This document shows, one piece after another, positions 23,669 through 31,936 of a DNA stretch of 38,106 nucleotides. Where the stretch lies: positions 40,952 through 79,057 of the forward strand of contig DEIC01000112.1 of NCBI GenBank assembly GCA_002352285.1, in the 5' to 3' direction. Both the position numbers and the translations under genes were made by a program. The notes under the pieces are model-generated. The model saw only the letters and a list, made by a program, of their open reading frames with translations, was not told where the DNA came from and ran no database searches. This stretch comes from Alphaproteobacteria bacterium UBA2784. GTDB taxonomy: Bacteria > Pseudomonadota > Alphaproteobacteria > Micropepsales > Micropepsaceae. Position 1 is the first letter of the stretch. Each line of letters starts with the position of its first letter.

Positions 23669-24694
23669 CTACCTCACCGCCCGCTGGCCGATGCGCACGC
23701 GCGGATCAAGCGCTGCCAGAAGCAGGTCCGAGATCAGCATGCCCACCACGGTCAAAAGCGCCGCGAACAGGAGAATGAACCCGGCGAGAAACTGGTCCTG
23801 CGAACGCAGCGCCGAAATCAGCACCGGACCAACCGTTGGCAGATTGAGCACGACCGAAACAATCACCGCCCCCGACACCATCGAGGGCAGAAGATTGCCG
23901 ACATCAGCCACAAACGGCCCCAGCGCCGCCCGCAACGGATATTTGATGATGAGCCTGCGCTCCGAAAGGCCGCGCGCACGCGCGGCCGCGACATAGGGCT
24001 TGCCCAGCTCGTCGAGCAGATTGGCCCGCAACCGGCGGATCATCGCGGCCGTGCCCGACAACCCGATGACAATCGTCGGCACGATCAGATGCGCCAGCAC
24101 GGAGCCGAGTTTCTCCATCGACCAGGGCTGGCCGATGAACTCCGGCGCCATCAAGCCGCCGACCGACAACCCGAACCACAGATTGGCGTAATAGAGAAGG
24201 ATGAGGCCCAAAAGGAAATTCGGCACCGCAAGGCCGAGATAGCCAAGCACCGTAAAACCGTAATCGCCCCAGGAATATTGCCGCGTCGCGGAATAGACGC
24301 CGATGGGAAAGGCGACGGCATAGACAAAAAGGATGGTCGCAAAATTGAGCGCGATGGTCAGCCCCAGCCGGTCGCCGATCACATCCGCAACCGGCTTGCC
24401 ATATTCGAACGACCAGCCCCAATTGCCCTGCAACAGCCCGTTAAAGCCGCCCGACCCAGGCATCACGCCCAGCCAGATTGCATAGCGTTCGATCAGCGGC
24501 GCATCGAGCGAGAATTCGTCACGCAGGAATTGCAGGCGCGCGAGGCTTGCCGTTTCGCCGCGCGCCGCAAGCTCGGTCATCTCGTTGGAGAGATAGTCGC
24601 CCGGCGGCAGCTCGATCAGCGCAAACACGATCACGCTGATGGCCAGCAGCGCCGGCACCATCAGGGCAATGCGTAACGCGACATAGCGCAGCAT
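23669..24694 (-). CDS. Opp/Dpp-type ABC importer permease (OppB-like)
   Basis: This 341-aa permease has an N-terminal OppB helix (LRYVALRIALMVPALLAIS), a periplasmic segment (about 30-105) with GNWGWSFEYGKPV, and five core helices. The EAA loop is at about 229-251 (ELGKPYVAAARARGLSE). OppB-class permeases form the heterodimeric channel with OppC-type partners. It lies 15 nt after the binding-protein gene and 2 nt before the OppC-like gene. No anomalies. Confidence 0.92.
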   Translation of the reverse strand: MLRYVALRIALMVPALLAISVIVFALIELPPGDYLSNEMTELAARGETASLARLQFLRDEFSLDAPLIERYAIWLGVMPGSGGFNGLLQGNWGWSFEYGKPVADVIGDRLGLTIALNFATILFVYAVAFPIGVYSATRQYSWGDYGFTVLGYLGLAVPNFLLGLILLYYANLWFGLSVGGLMAPEFIGQPWSMEKLGSVLAHLIVPTIVIGLSGTAAMIRRLRANLLDELGKPYVAAARARGLSERRLIIKYPLRAALGPFVADVGNLLPSMVSGAVIVSVVLNLPTVGPVLISALRSQDQFLAGFILLFAALLTVVGMLISDLLLAALDPRVRIGQRAVR

Positions 24695-24709
24695 GGGGGA
24701 AATGAGCCT

Positions 24710-26665
24710 TCAGCGTTTCAGGTAGAAAAGGTCCATGCGGTAAATGCCGAATTGCGCGCCCGGATCCCATCCGAAAATGCCGTTCTCGGGCACGTTGCGC
24801 AGATTGTTCGACACCACAACCGGCTGGCTGACGCCCGCCACCGTGCCGATGGAAAACTGCATTTCGGCATGCATGGCCAGCATCTGCTTCCAGATGGCAG
24901 CCCGCGTGCCGTCATCCTGCGCCGCACTCCACGCATTATAGAGTTCAATCAGCGCCTGCGCTTCGGGCATGTCGGGCGCTTCGCCGGAAGACCCCTTGGT
25001 CTCGAAATACTGGCCCCATTTCGGCCAGCACAGAATGTCCTGTGCGGTGGGCGCAAGCTCGTTCGGGCTCATCATCGGGGTTGGCACGCCATTGTTCCAG
25101 CCTGACCACACGCTCATCACCGTTTCACCGGAATAGACGCGGTTGCGCAAGACGCTGCGCTCATAGGGCTTGATGATGAGTTGGATGCCAAGTTCGCGCC
25201 AGGTCTTGGCGATCAGCTCCAGCATCTCGGGCTCTTCGGCATTTTCGCCTGCCGTCTCAACCACGATCTCGAGCTTACGGCCATCAGGCAGAAGGCGGAT
25301 TCCATCAGCGCCGCGCGCAAGCTCCAGCTCGTCCAGCAGCGCGTTGGCGCGCGCCATGTTGAACGTGGCATTGCGCGTCATCAGCTCCGCGTCATAGAGC
25401 GGGCTTTCGGGCAGGACGCCATTATTGCCCTCGATGCCAAGTCCAAAATAGAGCGTGCGGTTGATGTCGCCCCGGTCAATGCCAAGCGACAGCGCCACGC
25501 GGAACCGCGCATCGCGCAGAAGCGTGCGCCAGACCGGATCATTGACATTGAGGTTGGGAAAGAGGGCAACCTGCGAGCCCTTGGTGATGCGCCACAGAAG
25601 GGTGCGGTAATTGCCGCGCGCCTCGGCGCTTTTCAGCGCCGTGATGTCGCCAAAGCCAAGCCCGCGCGCCTGCAGCATGGATTCACCCGCCGCCGTCTTG
25701 GCCGGGATCAGACTCGGCTCGGCAATTGTCGCCACGATCTCGTCGAGATAAGGAAGCTGCTGGCCCGCATCATCGCGCCGGTGGAAATGGGGATTGCGCT
25801 TCAGCACAAGGCGCTGGGCGGGCATCGCCGTTTCAATCATCCAGGGCTGCAACGTCGGCAGCGCGGGATTGTCGTTGTCATACATGGAATCGCGCCGGTT
25901 ATGCAGCGCCGCCCATGACGAGAGCTTTTCCGCCTCCACCATCTGCGCAATCGCCGCCGCATCGCCATAGCGCGCATGGAACTGCTTCAGATAATGCGAA
26001 GGCCGGTAGATATAGGGCTCGCGCGCCTGTGCCAGCAGGAAAAGAAAGCGCGGGTTGGGATAGGTCCAGGTGTAACGCACGCGCCGCGCATCAAGGATTT
26101 CAACGATGGGCGCTTCGCCATCATTCAACAACTCATCGGGCACGCCAGAGGGCGAAAGCTCGGGATTGTTGGCGATATCTTCCCAGTAATAGCGGAAGTC
26201 TTCCGTGGTAAATGGCGCACCATCCGACCAGCGATGGTCGGCGCGCAGGGTCATCTCGAAGATGCGGCCTTCAATGACGCTGATCTTCTCAAGAATGTCG
26301 GGTTGCAGTTCCAGCCGCTCATTGAAGCCGACAAGCCGTGCATAGCCCCACACATTGAGGAGGCGGATGTCCTTTTCGCGCGGCAAGAGAATGTTGAGCG
26401 TGCCGCCCGGCGTACCCGTCTCGCGCACAAGACCCACGCCCGTCCCGCGCCCGCTTCCCGAAGGTCCGCCCGCAAATTCGGCGATCGGCACAGGCGCGCT
26501 GATGACGACGGCAGGCTCCTGCGGCGGTTGCCCCTGTTCGGGCGCAGGGCCACCAAACAGCAGGAAGCCGATGCCGATGACCGCAGCAAGAGCAACAAAC
26601 AAAGTGGCCGGGCGCAGGCCACGCGCTTTCGGGCGCTCCAGTTCGTTCATCTCGCCGCCGGTCAT
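24710..26665 (-). CDS. Large family 5 extracellular solute-binding protein
   Basis: This 651-aa protein belongs to the SBP_bac_5 (peptide/nickel) family. It has an N-terminal membrane helix at about residues 19-38 with no lipobox and no clear cleavage site, then a Pro/Gly-rich linker to residue 85, so it looks membrane-tethered rather than soluble. Family features include WSDGAPFTTEDFRYYWEDI (about 148-166), SIGIDRGDIN-like residues near 395 and the C-terminal FGWDPGAQFGIYRMD. It is larger than OppA/DppA (about 530 aa), as in binding proteins for larger oligosaccharides or peptides. ATG 26665 has a GGAGAG site. Between the fused ATPase gene (40 nt) and the permease genes. Substrate unknown. 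Confidence 0.9.
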   Translation of the reverse strand: MTGGEMNELERPKARGLRPATLFVALAAVIGIGFLLFGGPAPEQGQPPQEPAVVISAPVPIAEFAGGPSGSGRGTGVGLVRETGTPGGTLNILLPREKDIRLLNVWGYARLVGFNERLELQPDILEKISVIEGRIFEMTLRADHRWSDGAPFTTEDFRYYWEDIANNPELSPSGVPDELLNDGEAPIVEILDARRVRYTWTYPNPRFLFLLAQAREPYIYRPSHYLKQFHARYGDAAAIAQMVEAEKLSSWAALHNRRDSMYDNDNPALPTLQPWMIETAMPAQRLVLKRNPHFHRRDDAGQQLPYLDEIVATIAEPSLIPAKTAAGESMLQARGLGFGDITALKSAEARGNYRTLLWRITKGSQVALFPNLNVNDPVWRTLLRDARFRVALSLGIDRGDINRTLYFGLGIEGNNGVLPESPLYDAELMTRNATFNMARANALLDELELARGADGIRLLPDGRKLEIVVETAGENAEEPEMLELIAKTWRELGIQLIIKPYERSVLRNRVYSGETVMSVWSGWNNGVPTPMMSPNELAPTAQDILCWPKWGQYFETKGSSGEAPDMPEAQALIELYNAWSAAQDDGTRAAIWKQMLAMHAEMQFSIGTVAGVSQPVVVSNNLRNVPENGIFGWDPGAQFGIYRMDLFYLKR

Positions 26666-26705
26666 GTTTGCTCTCCCAACGCCCCTTTAACGCACTGAAC
26701 AGGCT

Positions 26706-28496
26706 TTACGCCGCCATCAGGACATCGTGGTCCTCGGCGACGCGCGCAAAGCGGCCCGCTTCGCCCGCCCGAAGCGCAAAGCCCTTGGGCCATTGTGCGG
26801 GATCAGAGGCCCTGCCGTCCATCAGGAGTGCAAGGTTGAGCCGGCGCGCCGGATCAGGCTCGGGAATCGCTGCCATCAATGCGCGCGTATAAGGGTGATG
26901 CGGATCACGGAAGAGGGCAGCGGCGGGCGCAATTTCAACCACGCGGCCACGGCACATCACGGCAACCCGGTTTGCCATGTTCTCAACAACCGCCAGATTA
27001 TGGCTGATGAAAAGATAGGTAAGGTTTCGCTCGCGCTTGAGCCGGTTGAGAAGATCAAGCACCTGCGCCTGCACCGAAACGTCAAGCGCGCTGGTCGGCT
27101 CATCCAGCACCAGAATGGCGGGATCAAGTGCCAAGGCCCGCGCAATGCCGATGCGCTGGCGCTGGCCGCCTGAGAAGGCGTGCGGATAACGCTCGAGCGC
27201 GGAAGGCTCCAGCCCGACATCGCGCATCAGCTGGGCAGCGCGGGCGCGCTGCTCCGCTGGCGTGCCGATCCCGTGGATGACCATCGGCTCGGTCACGGTT
27301 TCAAGCACGCTCAGGCGCGGATTGAGCGCAGCATAGGGATCCTGAAACACATATTGCACGCGCGCGCGATGCGCCTTGAGGGCAGCGCCCTTGAGATGGG
27401 CAACATCACAAAGCCCGCCCGCGGTATCACGCACCTGCACGCTGCCCTCATCCGGCACCAGCGCGCGCATGATCGCCCTGGCCGCCGTGGACTTGCCGGA
27501 GCCGGATTCACCGACAAGGCCAAAGCACTCGCCCTCGTGAACCGCAAAGCTGACATCGGAAAGGGCGGCGGTTGCTTCGCCACCCGCACGCCGCGCGTCA
27601 AAGCGCTTGGTCACTTTGTCGAACACGATCATCGGCCGCAGATCTCTGGCGGCTGCCGGAGCCTGGGCAGTGCCGCCGATGCGCGGCACAGCATCATGGA
27701 GCGCGCGGAAATAGGGGTGGCGGCCCCGCGCGAATACTTCGCTGACCGGACCCGCCTCGACCAGCCGCCCGCGATAGAGCACGCAGACCGCATCTGCCAG
27801 CTGCGCGACAACGCCAAGATCATGGGTGATGAGAAGAAGCGAGAGCTTGAGTTCGTGTCTGAGCTGCGACAGCAGCTCCAGCACCTGCGCCTGAATGGTC
27901 ACATCAAGCGCGGTTGTCGGCTCATCGGCAATCACCAGCGGCGGGCGCGCGACAAGGGCTGCGGCAATCATCGCGCGCTGGCGAAGCCCGCCCGAAAGCT
28001 CGAACGGATAAAGGTCAATGGCGCGCTCGGGATCAGGGATGCCGACAAGCTGGAGGATGGCGCATGTCGTGGCGCGCGACAGCGATCCCGCCACGCCATG
28101 GGCTGCAAGCGTGTCGGCGATCTGCGAGCCAACCGTATGGAGCGGCGAGAACGCCGACATCGGCTCCTGAAACACGAGTGAGATTGACTGCCCGCGGATG
28201 CGGCGGAATGCAGGCCCCTTGGGATCAAGGGCAGCAAGGTTGGTGACATGCCCATTGCGCGGATCGGTAAACCGGATCGCACCCGAATCGATCCGCCCGT
28301 TGCGGGGCAAAAGCCCCATCACCACCTGCGCCAGCGCGCTCTTGCCAGAGCCGGATTCGCCGACAAGCGCAATCGTCTTTCCCTGCGGCACGGCAAACGA
28401 AACGCCCGACAGCGCATTGACCCGGCCACCCTCCACACCGAACGAGACCGAGAGATTGCTGATCTCAAGCACGTGCGCAGGCCCGGTCGCCGTCAT
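26706..28496 (-). CDS. Fused double ABC ATPase (DppD-DppF/YejF-type)
   Basis: This 596-aa protein contains two complete nucleotide-binding domains joined in one chain. Domain 1 has Walker A GESGSGKS at 46-53, signature LSGGLRQR at 167-174 and VIADEPT. Domain 2 has Walker A GESGSGKS at 329-336, signature FSGGQRQR at 441-448 and LVLDEPT. Both have the C-terminal oligopeptide-type extension (HPYFRAL; HPYTRALMAAIPEPDP). It energises the importer formed with the two permeases. Its ATG overlaps the stop of the upstream small membrane protein gene as TGATG; a GTG one codon earlier is an alternative. All catalytic residues are intact, unlike the exporter at 34.7 kb. Confidence 0.94.
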   Translation of the reverse strand: MTATGPAHVLEISNLSVSFGVEGGRVNALSGVSFAVPQGKTIALVGESGSGKSALAQVVMGLLPRNGRIDSGAIRFTDPRNGHVTNLAALDPKGPAFRRIRGQSISLVFQEPMSAFSPLHTVGSQIADTLAAHGVAGSLSRATTCAILQLVGIPDPERAIDLYPFELSGGLRQRAMIAAALVARPPLVIADEPTTALDVTIQAQVLELLSQLRHELKLSLLLITHDLGVVAQLADAVCVLYRGRLVEAGPVSEVFARGRHPYFRALHDAVPRIGGTAQAPAAARDLRPMIVFDKVTKRFDARRAGGEATAALSDVSFAVHEGECFGLVGESGSGKSTAARAIMRALVPDEGSVQVRDTAGGLCDVAHLKGAALKAHRARVQYVFQDPYAALNPRLSVLETVTEPMVIHGIGTPAEQRARAAQLMRDVGLEPSALERYPHAFSGGQRQRIGIARALALDPAILVLDEPTSALDVSVQAQVLDLLNRLKRERNLTYLFISHNLAVVENMANRVAVMCRGRVVEIAPAAALFRDPHHPYTRALMAAIPEPDPARRLNLALLMDGRASDPAQWPKGFALRAGEAGRFARVAEDHDVLMAA

Positions 28497-29038
28497 CACA
28501 CGGCCTCCGGACCGGCTGGGGCGGGCGATGCGCCCGCAAGATTGTGTGCCGTTGCCTCATCGAGCATCAGAAGATTGCGCCGCGCGGCCTTTTCGGCCTC
28601 GCGCAGAAGGCGCAGGAAATCATTGAGCCGGTCATCAACCACAAGCCGCGCCGGGCGCGGACCTTCGCTGCGAAGCGTCAGCTCGAAAAATCCCTGGGAG
28701 CGGTCACGCCGCGTGGCATACCAGCGCAGCTTGAGTTGTTTGAGGTCATCCCAGGCGATGAAGGTCTCACGCCGGAACAGGGCCATCACAATACCCGGCG
28801 CGCGCATGACGGCATGTACGCCCTTTTCATCGACGCGCATCAGCACATAGCGCCGCCGCAGCGCCTCGCGCCCCAGCCAGGCGCCTGCACCCGCCGAAAG
28901 CACGGCAAGCCCGTAAGCAACCGGCGAGCCCGGCACAAAGGCGATCAGCAGCACTGCCACCAGGAGGCCGCCGCCCGCCTTGATGAAATCATCACGCAGG
29001 CGGTCTTTCGGATAGAAGAGGGCGTTGGTGTAAGGCAT
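28496..29038 (-). CDS. Small membrane protein of unknown function
   Basis: This 180-aa protein is not one I can assign. Two hydrophobic helices lie close together at about residues 22-37 and 42-60, followed by a cytoplasmic beta-rich domain (about 64-135) with WDDLKQLKLRWYATRRDRSQG and an amphipathic C-terminal helix. The two-helix plus beta-domain layout recalls bacterial PH-like/YdbS-type or DUF2244-type membrane proteins. It is translationally coupled on both sides: TGATG overlap with the MurG-like gene upstream and with the fused ATPase gene downstream. It physically bridges the glycosyltransferase set and the importer. Confidence 0.75.
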   Translation of the reverse strand: MPYTNALFYPKDRLRDDFIKAGGGLLVAVLLIAFVPGSPVAYGLAVLSAGAGAWLGREALRRRYVLMRVDEKGVHAVMRAPGIVMALFRRETFIAWDDLKQLKLRWYATRRDRSQGFFELTLRSEGPRPARLVVDDRLNDFLRLLREAEKAARRNLLMLDEATAHNLAGASPAPAGPEAV

Positions 29039-30201
29039 CACCCTCTTCCTGCCGCCTGCGCGAGAAGGAATCTGGCCGCAGCGCGCGCGCCATCAGCATT
29101 GATCTGTGTTGGTTTGGGCGGCGTCATCGAGGCCGCACGGGCAAGGGCTGCGATCATCGCATCGCGCGCCTTCATGCCGCCGCCTTCGATGATGTCGTGA
29201 TTGGCAAGGGCGATGATCCCGCGCGCTTCAAAGGCGCGCGCGCGCACCAGCTGCTCGTCTTCGCCCAGGCGCACATGCGGCACCACCACCATGCGCGTAC
29301 CGGATGAGGCGGCCTCGATCACCGTATTATACCCTCCGCGGCCGACGCAGTATTTTGCCGCCCTGATGACCGGGCCCAGCGGATTGATCTCGCGTTCAAT
29401 GGTTACACTGGCGCCGCTGGCGCCTGCAAGTTGCGCCCGGAGTGCTTCCATAAGCCCGTCACGCGCCTTGGGTCCGGTGACGAAAATCCAGGGCTCCGCC
29501 GAGAAGGCGCCCGCCGCCCGCGCCATGGCGGCCGCCATCAGCACCGCTTCACCCGAGGCGCCGGCACCCGCCGACACCACAACGCCGCGCCGCTCGCCCG
29601 GTGCGGCCGCAGCACCACCCTCGGTCACATAACCCGTGTCCTTGAGAGGCACGCTGATTTCACCCGCGCGCGGCCAGCTGTCTTTCAGTACCGTGATGCG
29701 CGGATCGCCATGCACCAGCACGCCGACAAATCCCGCCTGCAGACGCTGATGCGCTTCGCTGACGCGCGAGTTTTCCGGGCACGTCAGGATGTCGCGCACC
29801 GACGAAAAGACCGGAACATTCTTTGCGCGCGCCGCCGCCACCAGCGGATCAAGTTCAAAGGCAAGTTTGCGCCGCCCGAAGGGCCACGTCTCGGTCACAA
29901 GAACATCCGGCGCCTGCGTATCGAAAATCTCGCGGCACAATTGCGCGCGCATCGCCCGGAAATCATCGGAAAGGGCAGCGCCCTTTTCATCCAGCAGGCG
30001 CGAATAGCGCTCGTCAGCCGAGCGTACCGGCGGCATGTTGATGACGCTGACGCGCTCAGCATGGTCGCGCGGCACGCAGAGCCCGCCATTCATGATCGTG
30101 GCATGGCCGCCTTCTTCTGCAATGGCGCGCGCCATCGCATGCACGCGCACGAAATGGCCCTGACCCCAAAGATGATTGACGTGGAAGAGGACGCGTTTCA
30201 T
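29038..30201 (-). CDS. MurG-like (GT28-type) glycosyltransferase
   Basis: This 387-aa GT-B enzyme starts HVNHLWGQGHFVR (residues 7-19), the Gly-rich acceptor loop of MurG/GT28-like enzymes, and has GRGGYNTVIEA at 287-297 followed by PHVRLGEDEQLVRA, the nucleotide-sugar site of the GT28 C-terminal domain. No membrane helices. The product is likely a glycosidic bond on a lipid or intermediate at the inner membrane face; donor unknown. It is related in layout to the COG4671-type enzyme at 33335-34549. Overlaps: ATGA with the phosphatase gene upstream, TGATG with the small membrane protein gene downstream. Confidence 0.88.
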   Translation of the reverse strand: MKRVLFHVNHLWGQGHFVRVHAMARAIAEEGGHATIMNGGLCVPRDHAERVSVINMPPVRSADERYSRLLDEKGAALSDDFRAMRAQLCREIFDTQAPDVLVTETWPFGRRKLAFELDPLVAAARAKNVPVFSSVRDILTCPENSRVSEAHQRLQAGFVGVLVHGDPRITVLKDSWPRAGEISVPLKDTGYVTEGGAAAAPGERRGVVVSAGAGASGEAVLMAAAMARAAGAFSAEPWIFVTGPKARDGLMEALRAQLAGASGASVTIEREINPLGPVIRAAKYCVGRGGYNTVIEAASSGTRMVVVPHVRLGEDEQLVRARAFEARGIIALANHDIIEGGGMKARDAMIAALARAASMTPPKPTQINADGARAAARFLLAQAAGRG

Positions 30202-30800
30202 GGCGCAGCTGCTGCTTTCAACATCACATTGGCCTCAACGAGTTTGAGGCTGCCGTCATTTCGTGCATCGAACACATGGAGCGCCCGCCAGGCAAGTTTG
30301 ACCGGCGCACGCCCCTTCATGTCCCACCCCGTTCCCATGGCCAGCGCCGCGCGGATGACGCCCTTGTGGGTGATCGCCAGCACGGGTTCCTGAAGGTGAG
30401 CCGCCTTGCGCGCAAAACCGGAAAGGCGCGCCATCACATCACGCGGGCTTTCGCCGCCTTCTGCCCGGAAATCAAGCCCTCGCGCCTCATTTTCAAGAAA
30501 GGCATCGCCCAGCCGCTCCCGGAGCGTGCCAACCGTCTCACCACTCCATTGACCCCAGTCCATCTCGATCAGGCTGTCCTCCGCTTCATGCGGCTGGGGC
30601 GCCATGATGGCCTGTGCCGTTGCGCGCGCCCGCGACAGCGGCGACGTAAAAACCCGCGCCGCATCAAACGGCGCAGGCAGGCGCAAAGACTCCATCAGCT
30701 GCAGGCCCTCATCGCTCAAGCCCACATCTTCGCGCCCCTGAATGCGGCTTTGCGCATTCCAGTCCGTCGGCCCGTGGCGAAGGAAAGCGATGCGGGTCAT
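30198..30800 (-). CDS. Histidine phosphatase family protein
   Basis: This 200-aa enzyme of the phosphoglycerate mutase-like superfamily has the phospho-accepting RHGPT motif (Arg8, His9), Arg57 in SPLSRA, acid candidate Glu79 and His145 in THKG, completing the catalytic set, so it should be active. Relatives include sugar-phosphate, nucleotide (CobC-like alpha-ribazole phosphatase) and undefined phosphatases. Its place between glycosyltransferase genes, with 4-nt ATGA overlaps on both sides, suggests it dephosphorylates a sugar or lipid intermediate of the same pathway; this is inference. Confidence 0.9.
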   Translation of the reverse strand: MTRIAFLRHGPTDWNAQSRIQGREDVGLSDEGLQLMESLRLPAPFDAARVFTSPLSRARATAQAIMAPQPHEAEDSLIEMDWGQWSGETVGTLRERLGDAFLENEARGLDFRAEGGESPRDVMARLSGFARKAAHLQEPVLAITHKGVIRAALAMGTGWDMKGRAPVKLAWRALHVFDARNDGSLKLVEANVMLKAAAAP

Positions 30801-31936
30801 GCGGAAACAAGCGGCGAGAGCAATCGGACCAGATGCGCAGCCGCCGATGCGATGTCATGGCAGGTGCGCACATGGGTTTGGGCTGCAGCTGATAATGCGC
30901 GCAAATCTGCCCGGTCGCCAACAAGCTGTGCAACAGCGCCCGCAAAGGCAGCATGATCAAAGGGCGGTACCAGCACGCCCGTTTTCCCCGGTGCAACGAC
31001 GGCGCCGACACCCGCCTGATCGAAGGCAATCGACGGCGTGCCCGCCGCCGCCGCCTCAAGATAGGAAAGGCCAAAGGCCTCGTTCCGCCCCGGCCAGATG
31101 TGAAGGTCTGACGCAGCATAAAGCCCCGCCATGTCATCACGCGGCTGCAACCCGGCAAAGCGGACGTGCGCGCCAAATGGCGCCATCAAGGCACGGATCG
31201 CCGCCTCGGCGGCGCCGCCACCGGCCAGCACCAGCACCGCGTCACGCGCAGGCGTCGTCTCCAGCGCGCGCATGATGGCAAAGAGATCGTCAAAGCCCGC
31301 TTGCTTTTTTCCGGGCCGCATCATCGCCGCCGCCAGAAGCATCGGCGCGTGGGACGGAAGGGACAGCCGCGCCCGCCAGCTTTCCCTGAATGCGGCGCGG
31401 GTACGATCATCAACCGCAAAGCGCTCGGTGTGAATGAAAGGACGGAACGGTTCCACACGCAAATCGGCGAGCGTGGCAAGCCCCGCCGCATCGCGCGATG
31501 TCATGGCAAGCACCAGATCGGCGGCCGCAAACGCCACATCAGCGGCAGCAAACCCGTGCGCCCACTTTCCCTGCCTTTGCTTGAGTGCGCGCGACCCCTC
31601 GGCAATCACGTAGGGAATGTTGAGCGCACGCGCGATGCGCGGTCCGATCAGGTCCGGCGCCTTGTGATAGCAATGATAGGTGAAGAAAAGCCGCGCCTGC
31701 GAAAGCGCAGGGTCGGCCACAATACGCGCCACCTCGCGGTCGGCATGCGCTTCAAGCTGCGCAAAGAATGCAGCATCACCCGCACCGTCATAGGTCTTCA
31801 GCCGTGAGGCGAGCGATGGCGAAAACCCTGCCATCATCAGCGCCTCGGCAAAAAGGGCCGCCAGATGCGTATCGCCCGACGGCGGAAATGCGCCCGGCGG
31901 CTTCATCGGTGCATAAAAGAGGACGGGCACGCTCAT
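30797..31936 (-). CDS. GT4-type glycosyltransferase
   Basis: This 379-aa GT-B enzyme has the retaining-GT4 signature E-x7-E at Glu286 and Glu294 (EAFGLSYLE), with AAAAGTPSIAFDQAG following, and the LAAAMMRPGKKQAGFDDLF segment (about 201-219) at the start of the donor domain. N-terminal KPPGAFPPSGD replaces the usual Gly-rich loop. Cytoplasmic. Overlaps the neighbouring GT4 and phosphatase genes by 4 nt on each side. Confidence 0.88.
   Translation of the reverse strand: MSVPVLFYAPMKPPGAFPPSGDTHLAALFAEALMMAGFSPSLASRLKTYDGAGDAAFFAQLEAHADREVARIVADPALSQARLFFTYHCYHKAPDLIGPRIARALNIPYVIAEGSRALKQRQGKWAHGFAAADVAFAAADLVLAMTSRDAAGLATLADLRVEPFRPFIHTERFAVDDRTRAAFRESWRARLSLPSHAPMLLAAAMMRPGKKQAGFDDLFAIMRALETTPARDAVLVLAGGGAAEAAIRALMAPFGAHVRFAGLQPRDDMAGLYAASDLHIWPGRNEAFGLSYLEAAAAGTPSIAFDQAGVGAVVAPGKTGVLVPPFDHAAFAGAVAQLVGDRADLRALSAAAQTHVRTCHDIASAAAHLVRLLSPLVSA

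Noticed and set aside
22470..28496. Reading the importer as YejABEF (microcin C-type uptake)
   Set aside because: The fused ATPase and the enlarged permease resemble it, but the gene order differs (ATPase first) and the binding protein is longer with a membrane tether; substrate assignment is not justified.
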